A stretch of 34,557 nt of DNA from Sporomusa malonica (GCF_900176355.1 NZ_FWXI01000031.1:2543-37099); one strand, 5' to 3'; counted from the first letter of the stretch, positions 15,103 through 23,916 are shown. The notes: a model not told the origin generated them from the sequence alone. Numbers and translations: made by a program.

Positions 15103-16335
15103 CTATAATACCTCCACAGCCGGAATCGCTACAATAAATCTACCGCCCCATTCTTTAATGTATTCCAGTTGCTCCATAATCTCATCTTTAATATTCCATG
15201 GCAAAATCAGAACATAATCAGGCTGTGTTTCCCTAATCTTTTTGGGGTCGAAAATCGGAATATGGGTCCCGGGCAAAAATTTCTCCTGTTTATGCGGACT
15301 ACGATCCACCGTATACTCAATAAAGTCAGTCCTTATACCGCAATAATTTAATAACGTGTTCCCTTTAGCTGGCGCACCATATCCTACGATGGTTTTTCCT
15401 TGTTTTTTTAAGGCCACCAAAGCTTCTAACAATTCAAACTTTAGAGACTTCACTTTTTCGGCGAATGTATAATAGGTTTCTATTTTGTTTAAGCCAAATG
15501 CTATTTCTTTATCCTTCATGCTAGTAACGCGCTCTGTCAGTGCATACTCAGCATGATCGGCATGACAGGCATACACTCTTAGTGAACCACCATGAGTTGA
15601 CAATTCTTCCACATCAAAAACTTTTAAGCCATGAACATCAAAAATTTCCTCTACTGTACTAAAAGATAAGTAAGAAAAGTGTTCGTGATAAATTGTATCG
15701 AACTGCCTATCTTCCATAAGTTTTAACAAATGGGGAAATTCCATTGTGATAATACCATCTTTTTGTAAAATGATTTGCATCCCAGCAACAAAGTCATTGA
15801 TATCAGGCACATGAGCCAGTACATTATTCCCCAGTAACAAACCAGCGCTTATTCCCTCACTTGTCAGTTTTTGTGCCAAAGTTCTACCGAAAAAGCTTAC
15901 TAATGTAGGAATACCTTTTGCCATAGCTGCTTGAGCAACATTGCCTGCCGGTTCTATACCCAACACCGGAGTACCTCTAGCTTTAAAGTATTGCAGTAAA
16001 TAGCCGTCGTTACTGGCAATTTCAATTACAAGCTTCTCATTTATTTTTGCAAAACGCTCACACATTGCTTCGGTATATTGCCGCGCATGGGTGAGCCAAG
16101 TATCAGAATATGAACTAAAATAAGCATAATCACTAAATATCTCATCCGGGCTTGCGAATTCCTCTAACTGAACTAAAAAACACTTCGGACATACAAAAGT
16201 ATGAAGTGGATAATATACTTCTTTATCATTAAGCTGATCAACGGTTATATACGAATTAGATAAAGGAGACATTCCTAAATCGACTACCGTATCGGCCACC
16301 TGAGTATGACAAAACCGGCATTTTCTGGTAGGCAT
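15103..16335 (-). CDS. NDP-hexose 3-C-methyltransferase (TylC3/TcaB9 type)
   Basis: 410 residues, the typical length. N-terminal zinc domain: Cys6, Cys9, Cys49, Cys52 (CRFC, CPKC). SAM domain: VIEIASNDGYLLQYF from ~103, GIEPAGNVA at ~126, and the catalytic HEH in YHEHFSYLS (217-219). C-terminal domain: THGGSLRVY and GYGAPAKGNTLLNYCGI (~318-334). Characterised relatives add a methyl group to C3 of NDP-4-keto-deoxysugars. In this operon the substrate should be CDP-4-keto-6-deoxyglucose from the rfbF/rfbG products. The start is ATG 1 nt after the rfbG stop, with GGAG upstream. Confidence 0.88.
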   Translation of the reverse strand: MPTRKCRFCHTQVADTVVDLGMSPLSNSYITVDQLNDKEVYYPLHTFVCPKCFLVQLEEFASPDEIFSDYAYFSSYSDTWLTHARQYTEAMCERFAKINEKLVIEIASNDGYLLQYFKARGTPVLGIEPAGNVAQAAMAKGIPTLVSFFGRTLAQKLTSEGISAGLLLGNNVLAHVPDINDFVAGMQIILQKDGIITMEFPHLLKLMEDRQFDTIYHEHFSYLSFSTVEEIFDVHGLKVFDVEELSTHGGSLRVYACHADHAEYALTERVTSMKDKEIAFGLNKIETYYTFAEKVKSLKFELLEALVALKKQGKTIVGYGAPAKGNTLLNYCGIRTDFIEYTVDRSPHKQEKFLPGTHIPIFDPKKIRETQPDYVLILPWNIKDEIMEQLEYIKEWGGRFIVAIPAVEVL

Positions 16336-16336
16336 T

Positions 16337-17404
16337 TTAATTCTCCTTATACAATTTTTCGTACTTTGCTATCTGCTCTAACATTAGTGCTTGCGCATCC
16401 GCACCATCATAAAATCTTTTATACCAGCCAACCGTCATAGCTAATGTATCCTGCATACTTAAAACAGGACGCCAGCCTAATTTCTGATTGGCTTTGGTGG
16501 AATCCAATTTTAAATAGTGAGCTTCATGCAAAGTATCGTCTTGTTTTACTAACCATTTTACATCCGAATCCCACAAGCGGCACAAGCCGTCAACCAAGCT
16601 TTCTACTGAGCAGGCATGGTTTTCATCCGGACCAAAATTCCAGCCCTCTGCAAAGCTAAGACCGTCATCACAGAGTTTTTGCGCCAGCAGCAAATAACCA
16701 GCCAATGGTTCCAACACATGCTGCCAAGGTCGAATGGATTTCGGGTTTCGTATGACCACTGGCTTACATTGATGAAGGGCACGGATGCTGTCAGGTATAA
16801 TTCTATCGGCTGACCAATCACCGCCGCCGATTACATTCCCAGCCCTGGCACTGGCAACTTTCGCAGCATGCGTTGATGAATAAAAAGAACGGCGATAGCT
16901 TGCGATGACCAGTTCAGCGCAACCTTTACTACAGCTATAAGGATCATACCCTCCCATTGGTTCATCTTCGCGGTATCCCCAAACCCGCTCTCGATTTTCA
17001 TAGCATTTATCGCTGGTGACAATGACAATTCCCCTGATGCTGTCAACATGGCGTGCCACATCTAACACGTTTGCCGTACCAATAATGTTAGTTGATAGTG
17101 TTTCGATGGGAAATTGATAAGAATACCGTACCAAGGACTGAGCCGCCATATGAATAAGTATCTCTGGCCTGCACTCCTCAAGTGCCTGTTTTAATTTAGC
17201 TAAATCCAATATATCGCCATTGAGTGATTGCATTCCGACAGCAACACGAGCTTCCTTAAATAACGACGGTAACGAAGGTGCTTCTAAGGAATAGCCAACT
17301 ACCTGCGCACCGAGAGATTGGAGCCATAAACTCAACCAACTGCCTTTAAAGCCTGTATGACCTGTAAGAAAAACACGCTTGTTCTGCCAAAATTGTTTCA
17401 TCAT
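16337..17404 (-). CDS. rfbG: CDP-glucose 4,6-dehydratase
   Basis: 355 residues. The SDR motif is LTGHTGFKGSWLSLWL, characteristic of RfbG. The active-site region TSDKCYEN, catalytic Tyr156/Lys160 (PYSCSKG), and GGGDWSADRIIPD plus RPWQHVLEPLAGYL are family signatures. It makes CDP-4-keto-6-deoxyglucose. The ATG at 17404 overlaps the rfbF stop (ATGATGA); a TTG 15 nt further upstream is possible but less likely. No C3-dehydratase (rfbH/ddhC) follows, so the pathway does not lead to a classic 3,6-dideoxyhexose. Confidence 0.93.
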   Translation of the reverse strand: MMKQFWQNKRVFLTGHTGFKGSWLSLWLQSLGAQVVGYSLEAPSLPSLFKEARVAVGMQSLNGDILDLAKLKQALEECRPEILIHMAAQSLVRYSYQFPIETLSTNIIGTANVLDVARHVDSIRGIVIVTSDKCYENRERVWGYREDEPMGGYDPYSCSKGCAELVIASYRRSFYSSTHAAKVASARAGNVIGGGDWSADRIIPDSIRALHQCKPVVIRNPKSIRPWQHVLEPLAGYLLLAQKLCDDGLSFAEGWNFGPDENHACSVESLVDGLCRLWDSDVKWLVKQDDTLHEAHYLKLDSTKANQKLGWRPVLSMQDTLAMTVGWYKRFYDGADAQALMLEQIAKYEKLYKEN

Positions 17405-18171
17405 CCCCAAACCTTCCAAGGGGCTTTTTGGGAATTCCAGAGTTCTTCCAACTTTATCTTATCCCGCAGCGTGTCCATCGGTTGCCAGAATCCGTTATGC
17501 TTGTAAGCAGAAAGTTGCGAGTTTTGTGCCAGTATTTCCATCGGTTCGTACTCCCAACTCGTAGAATCGCCCGCAATCAGTTCAAAAACTTTAGGCTCCA
17601 AAACAAAAAATCCGCCATTAATCCAGCCACCTTCTCCCTGAGGTTTCTCCTTAAAAGCAGTAATTCGACATCCTTCCAGAGCTAATGCGCCAAATCGCCC
17701 TGGAGGTTGAACAGCTGTCAAAGTGGCCCAAGTTCCCTGTGCGCGATGAAAATCGATAAGCTTATTTATATTAACATCGCTAACTCCATCACCATATGTG
17801 AAACAAAAAGTTTCATTTCCAACAAACTTCATTACCCTTTTGAGACGTCCACCTGTCATTGTGTGCTCTCCGGTATCAACCAAAGTTATTTTCCATGGCT
17901 CGGAATGTCTATCATGAACTTTTACAGAATTATTGACCATATCTATCGTCACATCAGATGTATGCAAAAAATAATTAGCAAAATATCCTTTAACCAAATA
18001 ACCCTTATAACCGCAGCAAATTATGAATTCATTTATCCCGTAAGCGGAGTATATTTTCATAATATGCCATAGAATAGGTTTGCCTCCAATTTCAACCATT
18101 GGTTTTGGTTTTAAGTGTGTTTCTTCAGAAATACGGGTACCAAATCCACCAACTAAGATAACAGCTTTCAT
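17401..18171 (-). CDS. rfbF: glucose-1-phosphate cytidylyltransferase
   Basis: 256 residues, full length. It activates glucose-1-phosphate with CTP. The signature is LVGGFGTRISEETHLKPKPM followed by VEIGGKPILWHIMKIY, then the GDGVSDVN metal site near 127-134 and PPGRFGALALEG. The start is ATG with GGAGG 11 nt upstream. It is the first gene of the seven-gene CDP-sugar operon and is separated from the upstream glycosyltransferase by only 40 nt, so that gene may share the transcript. Confidence 0.94.
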   Translation of the reverse strand: MKAVILVGGFGTRISEETHLKPKPMVEIGGKPILWHIMKIYSAYGINEFIICCGYKGYLVKGYFANYFLHTSDVTIDMVNNSVKVHDRHSEPWKITLVDTGEHTMTGGRLKRVMKFVGNETFCFTYGDGVSDVNINKLIDFHRAQGTWATLTAVQPPGRFGALALEGCRITAFKEKPQGEGGWINGGFFVLEPKVFELIAGDSTSWEYEPMEILAQNSQLSAYKHNGFWQPMDTLRDKIKLEELWNSQKAPWKVWG

Positions 18172-18211
18172 AATACTGGTTATCCTCCGTCACAACAATC
18201 ATGATTTTCAC

Positions 18212-19093
18212 TCAAATTTTTTCATCAAGCAAATATTGTTCTAATACATAATAAGGTTGCTGAACTTTATTGTGTTGTGATTCCTTTTCATAATTAGTAA
18301 AATTTGAAAGAGTAATAGTAGTTAATAAAAAGAGAAGCCTTCTCTTTTCTTCATTAGTAAAAGCAGCTTCATTTAATATTAAATCACTACAAGCTTTGTA
18401 AAATGGAAAATATATAAAAACTCTACCTGCAGAGGGGTAAAATGGCTTGAGTACATAGTTATTACCATCTACACCTGCAGTATACAAGTATTCAGGTATT
18501 ATTTGATAACCATTTAGGATTATTTGCTTTAAAACAAAATAGCAATCAAACCAATCAAATGGTTGTTCATTAATCACCCATTCAATTAAGCTTTTTTTAT
18601 GAATTCCATAAATTAATGAAGATTGCATATTATTTAAAAATATTATTGCGTTTTCGTAAATGGTTTTGGCGGGGGATATTTCCAAGATTGGAAATTTATA
18701 TCTTAGACCTGAGCCACGAATTATAACTCCGATACCACTCATAACAGAACCAACATTATCTGTAAACTTCTCCATACATGCGCTAACGAAGTTAGAGGAC
18801 CATTCGTCATCATCAGATGCCCACATAAAATATTCCCCGGATGCTTTATTGAGTAGAAACTTAAAGTTATTAAAAGGTCCAATATTTTCATCGTGCCTAT
18901 AGCTTATTATTCTTTTATCTTTTGAGGCTAAATCATTTATAATAGTTTGTGTTTCGTGACTTGAGGAACAGTTATCGCCTATGATAATCTCCAAATTTTT
19001 ATAAGTTTGTCCAGTAATTTGTTTTAAAGTCCGTTGCAATCCACATGGTCTATTAAAAGTCGGAATAGCAACCGTAACCAATGGTTTATGCAA
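18212..19093 (-). CDS. GT2 glycosyltransferase
   Basis: 293 residues. GT-A family 2: VTVAIPTFNRPCGLQRTLKQI, IIIGDNCSS, NIGPFNNFKFLL and the DDD-type motif in MWASDDDEWS at about residue 90. No membrane segments. The start is TTG at 19093 behind GGAGGGGGAG; no ATG is available near the conserved N-terminus. It lies just upstream of the CDP-sugar operon in the same direction, so transfer of the C-methyl sugar is an attractive guess. Donor and acceptor cannot be told from sequence. Confidence 0.85.
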   Translation of the reverse strand: MHKPLVTVAIPTFNRPCGLQRTLKQITGQTYKNLEIIIGDNCSSSHETQTIINDLASKDKRIISYRHDENIGPFNNFKFLLNKASGEYFMWASDDDEWSSNFVSACMEKFTDNVGSVMSGIGVIIRGSGLRYKFPILEISPAKTIYENAIIFLNNMQSSLIYGIHKKSLIEWVINEQPFDWFDCYFVLKQIILNGYQIIPEYLYTAGVDGNNYVLKPFYPSAGRVFIYFPFYKACSDLILNEAAFTNEEKRRLLFLLTTITLSNFTNYEKESQHNKVQQPYYVLEQYLLDEKI

Positions 19094-19187
19094 ACTCCCC
19101 CTCCTTTCGAATACTTATGAGAAGTAATAACCAGCATCTTGTTACACCTTAGACATCATATAATACGCCCACATATACTAACGTGTG

Positions 19188-19244
19188 ACATTGTAAAAAA
19201 ACTTCTTTAGTTGAGCACTACTCTTTACAATGTTTCATATTATA
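19188..19244 (+). promoter_or_regulatory. inverted repeat and sigma-K-like promoter upstream of FkbM gene
   Basis: ACATTGTAAA (19188-19197) and TTTACAATGT (19224-19233) form a perfect 10-bp inverted repeat with 26 nt between. It is immediately followed by CATATTATA (19236-19244), a CATAnnnTA match, with AC at 19217-19218 (17-nt spacing). The repeat could be an operator or a hairpin; the promoter would drive the gene at 19285. Confidence 0.4.
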
Positions 19245-19284
19245 CTAAAGGCTAAAAGTAACCCTCAACTATTGGAGGCGTGGT

Positions 19285-19971
19285 ATGCAAAGGTTTTATT
19301 CTCAGTTTATTAAAAAGGGTACCTTGGTTTTCGATGTAGGCGCGAATATTGGAAATAGAACCGAAACTTTTTTGAATCTTGGGGCTACTGTGATAGCAAT
19401 TGAGCCTCAACCCTATTGCGCAGACATACTTATACAAAAGTATTCCAGTAATGAGAATTTCACGATCGTCCAGAAAGCTCTTGGTAATTGCGCGGGCAAA
19501 AGTAAAATGTGGATTAACAGTGCCCATGTTATTTCATCATTATCAGAGGAATGGATAAAACGGACAACTTCTACAAATCGTTTTGGCACTGGACAACAAT
19601 ATTACACATCCTGTAACGTCGAGGTTACAACCCTAGATAATTTAATTCAACAATTTGGAAAGCCCGACTTTTGTAAAATTGATGTTGAGGGATTTGAATT
19701 TGAGGTTCTCCAAGGTTTGTCTCAGCCTATAAAAACTTTATCATTCGAGTACACTCGCGAATATAGTGAGGCATCGGAAAACTGCATAAACCATTTGGTG
19801 AATATGGGTAACTATCGCTTTAATTATTCTTCTGGAGAATCAATGCGTCTTAAATTACGTAACTGGGTTGATGCACAAACGATCTGCAACTGTATAAAAT
19901 CCTTTTCAGGACTTGAGTGGGGAGATATTTATGCCTGCTACAAAGGGGAAGACTCTAATGAAAGAACTTGA
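19285..19971 (+). CDS. FkbM-family methyltransferase
   Basis: 228 residues. SAM motif I is LVFDVGANIGNRTETFLNLG near residue 14; AIEPQPYC follows, and the FkbM signature KIDVEGFEFEVLQGL is at about 131-145. Family members O-methylate sugars and polyketides. The start is ATG after TTGGAGG. It is a short, isolated plus-strand pair with the next gene (14-nt overlap), set among minus-strand glycan genes. Its likely role is O-methylation of a glycan sugar; the position is unknown. Confidence 0.85.
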   Translation: MQRFYSQFIKKGTLVFDVGANIGNRTETFLNLGATVIAIEPQPYCADILIQKYSSNENFTIVQKALGNCAGKSKMWINSAHVISSLSEEWIKRTTSTNRFGTGQQYYTSCNVEVTTLDNLIQQFGKPDFCKIDVEGFEFEVLQGLSQPIKTLSFEYTREYSEASENCINHLVNMGNYRFNYSSGESMRLKLRNWVDAQTICNCIKSFSGLEWGDIYACYKGEDSNERT

Positions 19972-20710
19972 AGTTTTTATTACTGTTCATGACCAAGAAA
20001 GAATATTAGATTTTGAAAGTAGTAAAAGTGTAAAGCACTTATCATCATATAAATATGTTTTTGTCGGCAATGGAGATATAACAAAAGTTTCTCATTTGGA
20101 TAATATTGTTGTAGCAAGACAGTTGCCGTTTAATATAGAAGAGGAGGAATATAAACTTCTGGTTAGTTACACAGCTTGGTATGCATTGGTTATGAATAAC
20201 TTAATTGATTCAGAATATGTTGCGTTAATTCATTATGATGTTAAATTAAATGAAGACTTTGAAAGAAGTACTCTTTCGTGCTTACAAACAAATGGTAACC
20301 AAATACTAGGTTATGTACCCTTTTCTATGCTTCATCGTGACTTCTTGGAAATTAATATAGGTACACATCCATTGTTTATTGCTATGCAGAACAACTATCA
20401 TGTTGATATTTATGATTTAATAAAAGAGTATATAGCAAGAACAAATGATACTACTTGGCCATCAGCGGATCAAATTGCAGTTTCAGCACCTATGTTATGC
20501 AAATTTGTAAAGTGGTTTATTCCTTTAATTAACGATTTAAAACTATATAGGGGCTGCGGTCATTCGTTTGAAAGAAGTATTAAGTTTTTTTGCATACTTA
20601 ATAATATACCTAATTCATATATGCCAAATGTTTTGAAACACTATCAACTTGATTCGCATGGAACTCAATTTACCCAAAAGCGACCCCAGTCTTTAAAAAA
20701 TATACAATAA
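19958..20710 (+). CDS. uncharacterised protein coupled to FkbM methyltransferase
   Basis: 250 residues from the ATG at 19958, chosen because AAAGGGGAA lies 7 nt upstream; an earlier in-frame start at 19913 has no site. It overlaps the end of the FkbM gene by 14 nt. No family is firmly recognised. Visible features are a beta-alpha start (VFITVHDQERIL), YKYVFVGNGDITK, a central EYVALIHYDVKLNEDF that could be a degenerate DxD-like strand, and a conserved-looking GCGHSFERSIKFFCIL near the C-terminus. No signal peptide or membrane segment. It may be a divergent GT-A glycosyltransferase, but this is weak. Confidence 0.7.
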   Translation: MKELEVFITVHDQERILDFESSKSVKHLSSYKYVFVGNGDITKVSHLDNIVVARQLPFNIEEEEYKLLVSYTAWYALVMNNLIDSEYVALIHYDVKLNEDFERSTLSCLQTNGNQILGYVPFSMLHRDFLEINIGTHPLFIAMQNNYHVDIYDLIKEYIARTNDTTWPSADQIAVSAPMLCKFVKWFIPLINDLKLYRGCGHSFERSIKFFCILNNIPNSYMPNVLKHYQLDSHGTQFTQKRPQSLKNIQ

Positions 20711-20806
20711 CTAAATGCAAAAATGAGAGCTCGAAGTTATTGACTTAGCGAAACTAGCAATGTGATGTCAAGTGGATATTTGTAGGGCAGACCATAATTA
20801 ATAAGA

Positions 20807-20840
20807 AAAGGGGTAGACGAATTTTTCTCGTCTACCCTTT
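20807..20840. terminator. convergent terminator overlapping a stop codon
   Basis: AAAGGGGTAGACGA pairs with TCGTCTACCCTTT (one bulged G) around ATTTTTC, with A and T runs on either side. The arm includes the stop codon of the minus gene at 20832. Confidence 0.8.
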
Positions 20841-21764
20841 ATTTATACTTTCTATTGCTTCGTTATAATAACCCATCAGCTCAGTGTACAAATCTTTATT
20901 CTCTAGAAATGCTATGACCGCTTGAGGGAATGAAAGTCGAATACTTCCAACCCATGAGCAAATAGCAGCTTTATAATCTTCGTCTGAAATAAATAATTGC
21001 TCATTATATGATAGGGTAATTAGTTTGTACCAATCAATCATTCCTCGAACTGCTAAATCTCTGTTCCAGCTATTTTGCCCTGGGTGAATTCGAAAGCAGC
21101 TTAGTGGCTCCCGAATATAGATCAGGTCACCACTTGCAAGCAACTTCAGCCATACCCCAACATCTATCAGACATCCCATTTCATACCCCATATAATCAAT
21201 TATCTTACCTTCAATATCTACCTTTCGAAAGAGCGTTGTTGTCGGTTCCCCAATTACGTTAGCAAGATTTTTTAAAATATACTTACCTATTTCTTTACCG
21301 CTAACTCTCTTTGTTTCGTTGTAAAAAGGCTGAGTTATAGGAAGGTCTGGTCTGACCCTATCAACTAAATCAATTATTTTTCTATACGATGTGACTAATT
21401 TTATATTGTCATCATTCAAAAGATAATTTATCATGACACTAACCTTGTTAGGCATATAAATATCATCATGGCATAAATAGCTGATATAATCACCGCTGCA
21501 CACTTCAAAGCACTTTTGAAAGTTAATAACACCTCTGCCACCTAACGGTCCACCGTTATGATAATACTTAATATTTTTGTACTTCGTCTGATACTGCTCT
21601 ACCAATAACCTTACATCTGTGGTGGTACTATCATCACAAATAACTATTTCAAAATTAGGATAGTCTTGCTCTAAGGCGCTAATAAGAGTCTTTTTCAAGA
21701 ATATCGTTTGATTGTAAGTAGGAATTAGTATACTGACTAAAGGACTGTTTATATCTGAATTCAT
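20832..21764 (-). CDS. GT2 glycosyltransferase
   Basis: 310 residues. VSILIPTYNQTIFLKKTLISA, IVICDDSTT, the GGPLGGRGVINFQK segment and the DD motif in SYLCHDDIYMPNKV (~100) mark GT family 2. The C-terminal part has RIHPGQNSW, common in this subgroup. The start is ATG behind GGAGG. It lies 31 nt after the NeuD-like gene and is probably co-transcribed with it and with the aminotransferase. Transfer of the amino sugar made by those enzymes is a reasonable guess. Confidence 0.87.
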   Translation of the reverse strand: MNSDINSPLVSILIPTYNQTIFLKKTLISALEQDYPNFEIVICDDSTTTDVRLLVEQYQTKYKNIKYYHNGGPLGGRGVINFQKCFEVCSGDYISYLCHDDIYMPNKVSVMINYLLNDDNIKLVTSYRKIIDLVDRVRPDLPITQPFYNETKRVSGKEIGKYILKNLANVIGEPTTTLFRKVDIEGKIIDYMGYEMGCLIDVGVWLKLLASGDLIYIREPLSCFRIHPGQNSWNRDLAVRGMIDWYKLITLSYNEQLFISDEDYKAAICSWVGSIRLSFPQAVIAFLENKDLYTELMGYYNEAIESINKG

Positions 21765-21795
21765 CTATTTCCTCCATCTGAATAACTCTGTAATG

Positions 21796-22458
21796 TTAAA
21801 GGTATCTTTCTCCAATATTTCTTTTTCTAATGAACTTAGCAGGAACACCATACCAAACCGATTGACTCTCAATATTTTTAACAACAACTGCCCCAGCCCC
21901 TATTAGACTATGTGCACCAATAATTATTTTATGAATAACTTTAGCCCCTAAAGATACAGTGGAAAAGTCATCTATTATCACGTTTCCTCCTGTGACTGCA
22001 CCCGGTGAAATATTTACATAATTACCCAAACTATTATCATGATCGAGTGAAGAATTTGTATTTATAATACAATGCTTACCAATTTTAGTGTCACTATTAA
22101 TAATACTCCCAGCCATTACAACTGTGCCTTCACCAATTATGACTCCTTTAGCAATAGTAGCTGAAGGGTGAATTGCTTTTATAAATTTAAAATCCGGCTT
22201 TATTTGAGTAACTTTATTTACAACTTGATTTCTAACCCAATTATCTCCTATTGCGACAATTCCGTGTGTAATATTTTGATATTCTGAGCTTTCTAAAACT
22301 AATTCATCCCCTAGAATTTTGTAGCCAAATACATCTATTCCAGCAGTTCTGAAACCATCAATCAATCCTACAATGTTAAATTTTGTTTGTTTTTCAATAA
22401 TATCAATTACAACTTTAGCATGACCTCCAGATCCAATTACAATTACATTATTAATTAT
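21796..22458 (-). CDS. NeuD/VioB/PglD-like sugar acyltransferase, apparent ATA start
   Basis: 220 residues if read from ATA at 22458. The N-terminus, VIVIGSGGHAKVVIDII, is the conserved PglD/NeuD nucleotide-sugar-binding fold. The C-terminal half is a left-handed beta-helix of hexapeptide repeats (HPSATIAKGVIIGEGTVVMA and onward, with the active-site His in NTNSSLDHDNSLG and the end VWYGVPAKFIR). No ATG, GTG or TTG lies in frame before this N-terminus; the first is a TTG at 22365, inside the fold. AAGGGG precedes the ATA by 11 nt, and an ATT follows it. An ATG at 22469 is one base out of frame, so a single-base frameshift is the alternative. It probably acylates the amino group installed by the adjacent DegT enzyme. 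Confidence 0.75.
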   Translation of the reverse strand: MINNVIVIGSGGHAKVVIDIIEKQTKFNIVGLIDGFRTAGIDVFGYKILGDELVLESSEYQNITHGIVAIGDNWVRNQVVNKVTQIKPDFKFIKAIHPSATIAKGVIIGEGTVVMAGSIINSDTKIGKHCIINTNSSLDHDNSLGNYVNISPGAVTGGNVIIDDFSTVSLGAKVIHKIIIGAHSLIGAGAVVVKNIESQSVWYGVPAKFIRKRNIGERYL

Positions 22459-22513
22459 AGTGTCTTCATCCCCTTACATAAAATACTCAATTATTTGGGA
22501 CGTTGACGCTAAA

Positions 22514-23644
22514 TTACGAAACTATATTTAGATATATATCTTGTATTATTTGGCAAATCTTTTCAACAGAGTCTAACTCCAATTCTCCGTACATAGGTAA
22601 TGTTAAAACTCTATCGGCAATATATCTTGAATTAGGTATGTTGCATTGAAACTTACTTTTATAACAATCAAAATCTACTGTTAGCGGGTAGAAATATTTG
22701 CGTGTAAAAACATTATAACTTTGAAGTTTTTCATATAGCGAATCTCTAGTTAGACCATAGTCATTTTCTTGTATTATTATAGGGAAATAAGCATAATTAT
22801 GCCTAATGTTCGGCATATCTTCTAAGAATTTTATGCCATGAATTGTTTTTAGACATTTTCTATACATGTATGCTATCTTCTGTCTTTTAGAGATTTCCTC
22901 ATCCACATAGTGTAAATTAACAAGACCCATAGCTGCTTGAAATTCATTCATCTTGGCGTTTGTTCCAGTAATCGCCACCATCTCAGGACCTGTGATACCA
23001 AAATTCCTCAATAAGTTAAACTCTTTTTTAAATACTTCGTTTTCATAAGTCAAAATTCCACCCTCAATAGAATGAAAAACTTTAGTCGCATGCATCGAAA
23101 ACATTGATACATCACCGAAAGTCCCGATTCCTTTTCCATCCACTTCTACACCAAAAACGTGTGCGGCATCATAGATAACACTTAATCCATGCTTCTTGGC
23201 TATTTTCTCTATCGCATATACATTGCATGGATATCCAAATACATGAACGGGGAGGAGAGCCGAGGTATTCTTAGTAATCAGATTTTCAATTTTAGATATA
23301 CTCATAGTACATGTATCAATATCGATATCGCAAAAAACAGGAGTTAGACCACAATTTATAAGAGCGTGCGTAGTAGACGCAAAAGTAAACGGAGTGGTAA
23401 TCACCTCGCCTGTCAGTCCTAAAGCTTTAATAGCTATTTCTAACGCTAAGTGACCGTTACAAAAAACTGTAGCATTTGAAACTTTTAAATAAATGTTCAA
23501 TTTTTCCTCAAACTCATTATGCAATAATCCGCAATTTGTTAACCATCTCTTTTCCCATATCTGGTCGATTTTTTTCTTATATTCATCCACGGGTGGCATA
23601 AAAGATTTTGTAACAAATATAGGATCTTTAAATGGTTCTATTAT
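22514..23644 (-). CDS. DegT/DnrJ/EryC1 sugar aminotransferase, apparent ATA start
   Basis: PLP-dependent nucleotide-sugar aminotransferase. The core has ATVFCNGHLALEIA, TTPFTFASTTHA, the PLP-ring Asp in VIYDAAHVFG and the PLP Lys in FSMHATKVFHSIEGG, a form typical of VioA and FdtB/QdtB enzymes. An ATG exists at 23597-23599, but 14-15 conserved-looking residues precede it in frame (IEPFKDPIFVTKSF), matching the usual family N-terminus. That segment begins at ATA ATA (23644 and 23641), with AAGGGGG 9 nt upstream and no standard start codon. With rfbA/rfbB supplying dTDP-4-keto-6-deoxyglucose and no 3,4-ketoisomerase nearby, a dTDP-4-amino-4,6-dideoxyglucose (VioA-type) product is more likely than a 3-amino sugar. 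Confidence 0.82.
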   Translation of the reverse strand: MIEPFKDPIFVTKSFMPPVDEYKKKIDQIWEKRWLTNCGLLHNEFEEKLNIYLKVSNATVFCNGHLALEIAIKALGLTGEVITTPFTFASTTHALINCGLTPVFCDIDIDTCTMSISKIENLITKNTSALLPVHVFGYPCNVYAIEKIAKKHGLSVIYDAAHVFGVEVDGKGIGTFGDVSMFSMHATKVFHSIEGGILTYENEVFKKEFNLLRNFGITGPEMVAITGTNAKMNEFQAAMGLVNLHYVDEEISKRQKIAYMYRKCLKTIHGIKFLEDMPNIRHNYAYFPIIIQENDYGLTRDSLYEKLQSYNVFTRKYFYPLTVDFDCYKSKFQCNIPNSRYIADRVLTLPMYGELELDSVEKICQIIQDIYLNIVS

Positions 23645-23682
23645 TACAACACACCCCCTTCACATAATTAATTTGATAGTTG

Positions 23683-23775
23683 TAAAGAAAACACGGCTTG
23701 CGCCGAGCCTCTGGCGAAAGTGGAAGCCGATGTTGCCCTTATCCAGACGGAAAGTTATACTTTCTAACAGGATAA
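23683..23775 (+). repeat. dispersed structured repeat, copy C (full length)
   Basis: Same 93-bp length as copy A and very similar throughout. Both stems are intact, including GAAAG-ttata-CTTTC inside TTATCC...GGATAA. It lies opposite in direction to the flanking minus-strand genes, in a 301-bp gap. Confidence 0.8.
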
Positions 23776-23869
23776 AAAACGAACTACACAGGGGTTGTTC
23801 AAATAGATGGGCCTTTCTTATATACTATTCATTTGTTGCTTAAAAGTGAGTCACGTCGAAAATAGAAAA

Positions 23870-23916
23870 AACCAGTCTTGATGACTTTAGATTACCCAAG
23901 GTCAGCTCGACTGGTT
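23870..23916 (-). terminator. terminator of the minus-strand GT2-GT4 gene
   Basis: On the minus strand AACCAGTC and GACTGGTT pair, with an inner TGAC/GTCA, and are followed by TTTTTTC. It lies 30 nt after the stop at 23946. Confidence 0.75.

Noticed and set aside
17428..18072. Plus-strand open frames opposite rfbF
   Set aside because: They are shadows of the strongly conserved rfbF coding sequence on the minus strand.
22467..22469. ATG as start of the NeuD-like gene
   Set aside because: It is out of frame with the conserved fold, meets TAA after four codons, and the AAGGGG site abuts it with no spacer.
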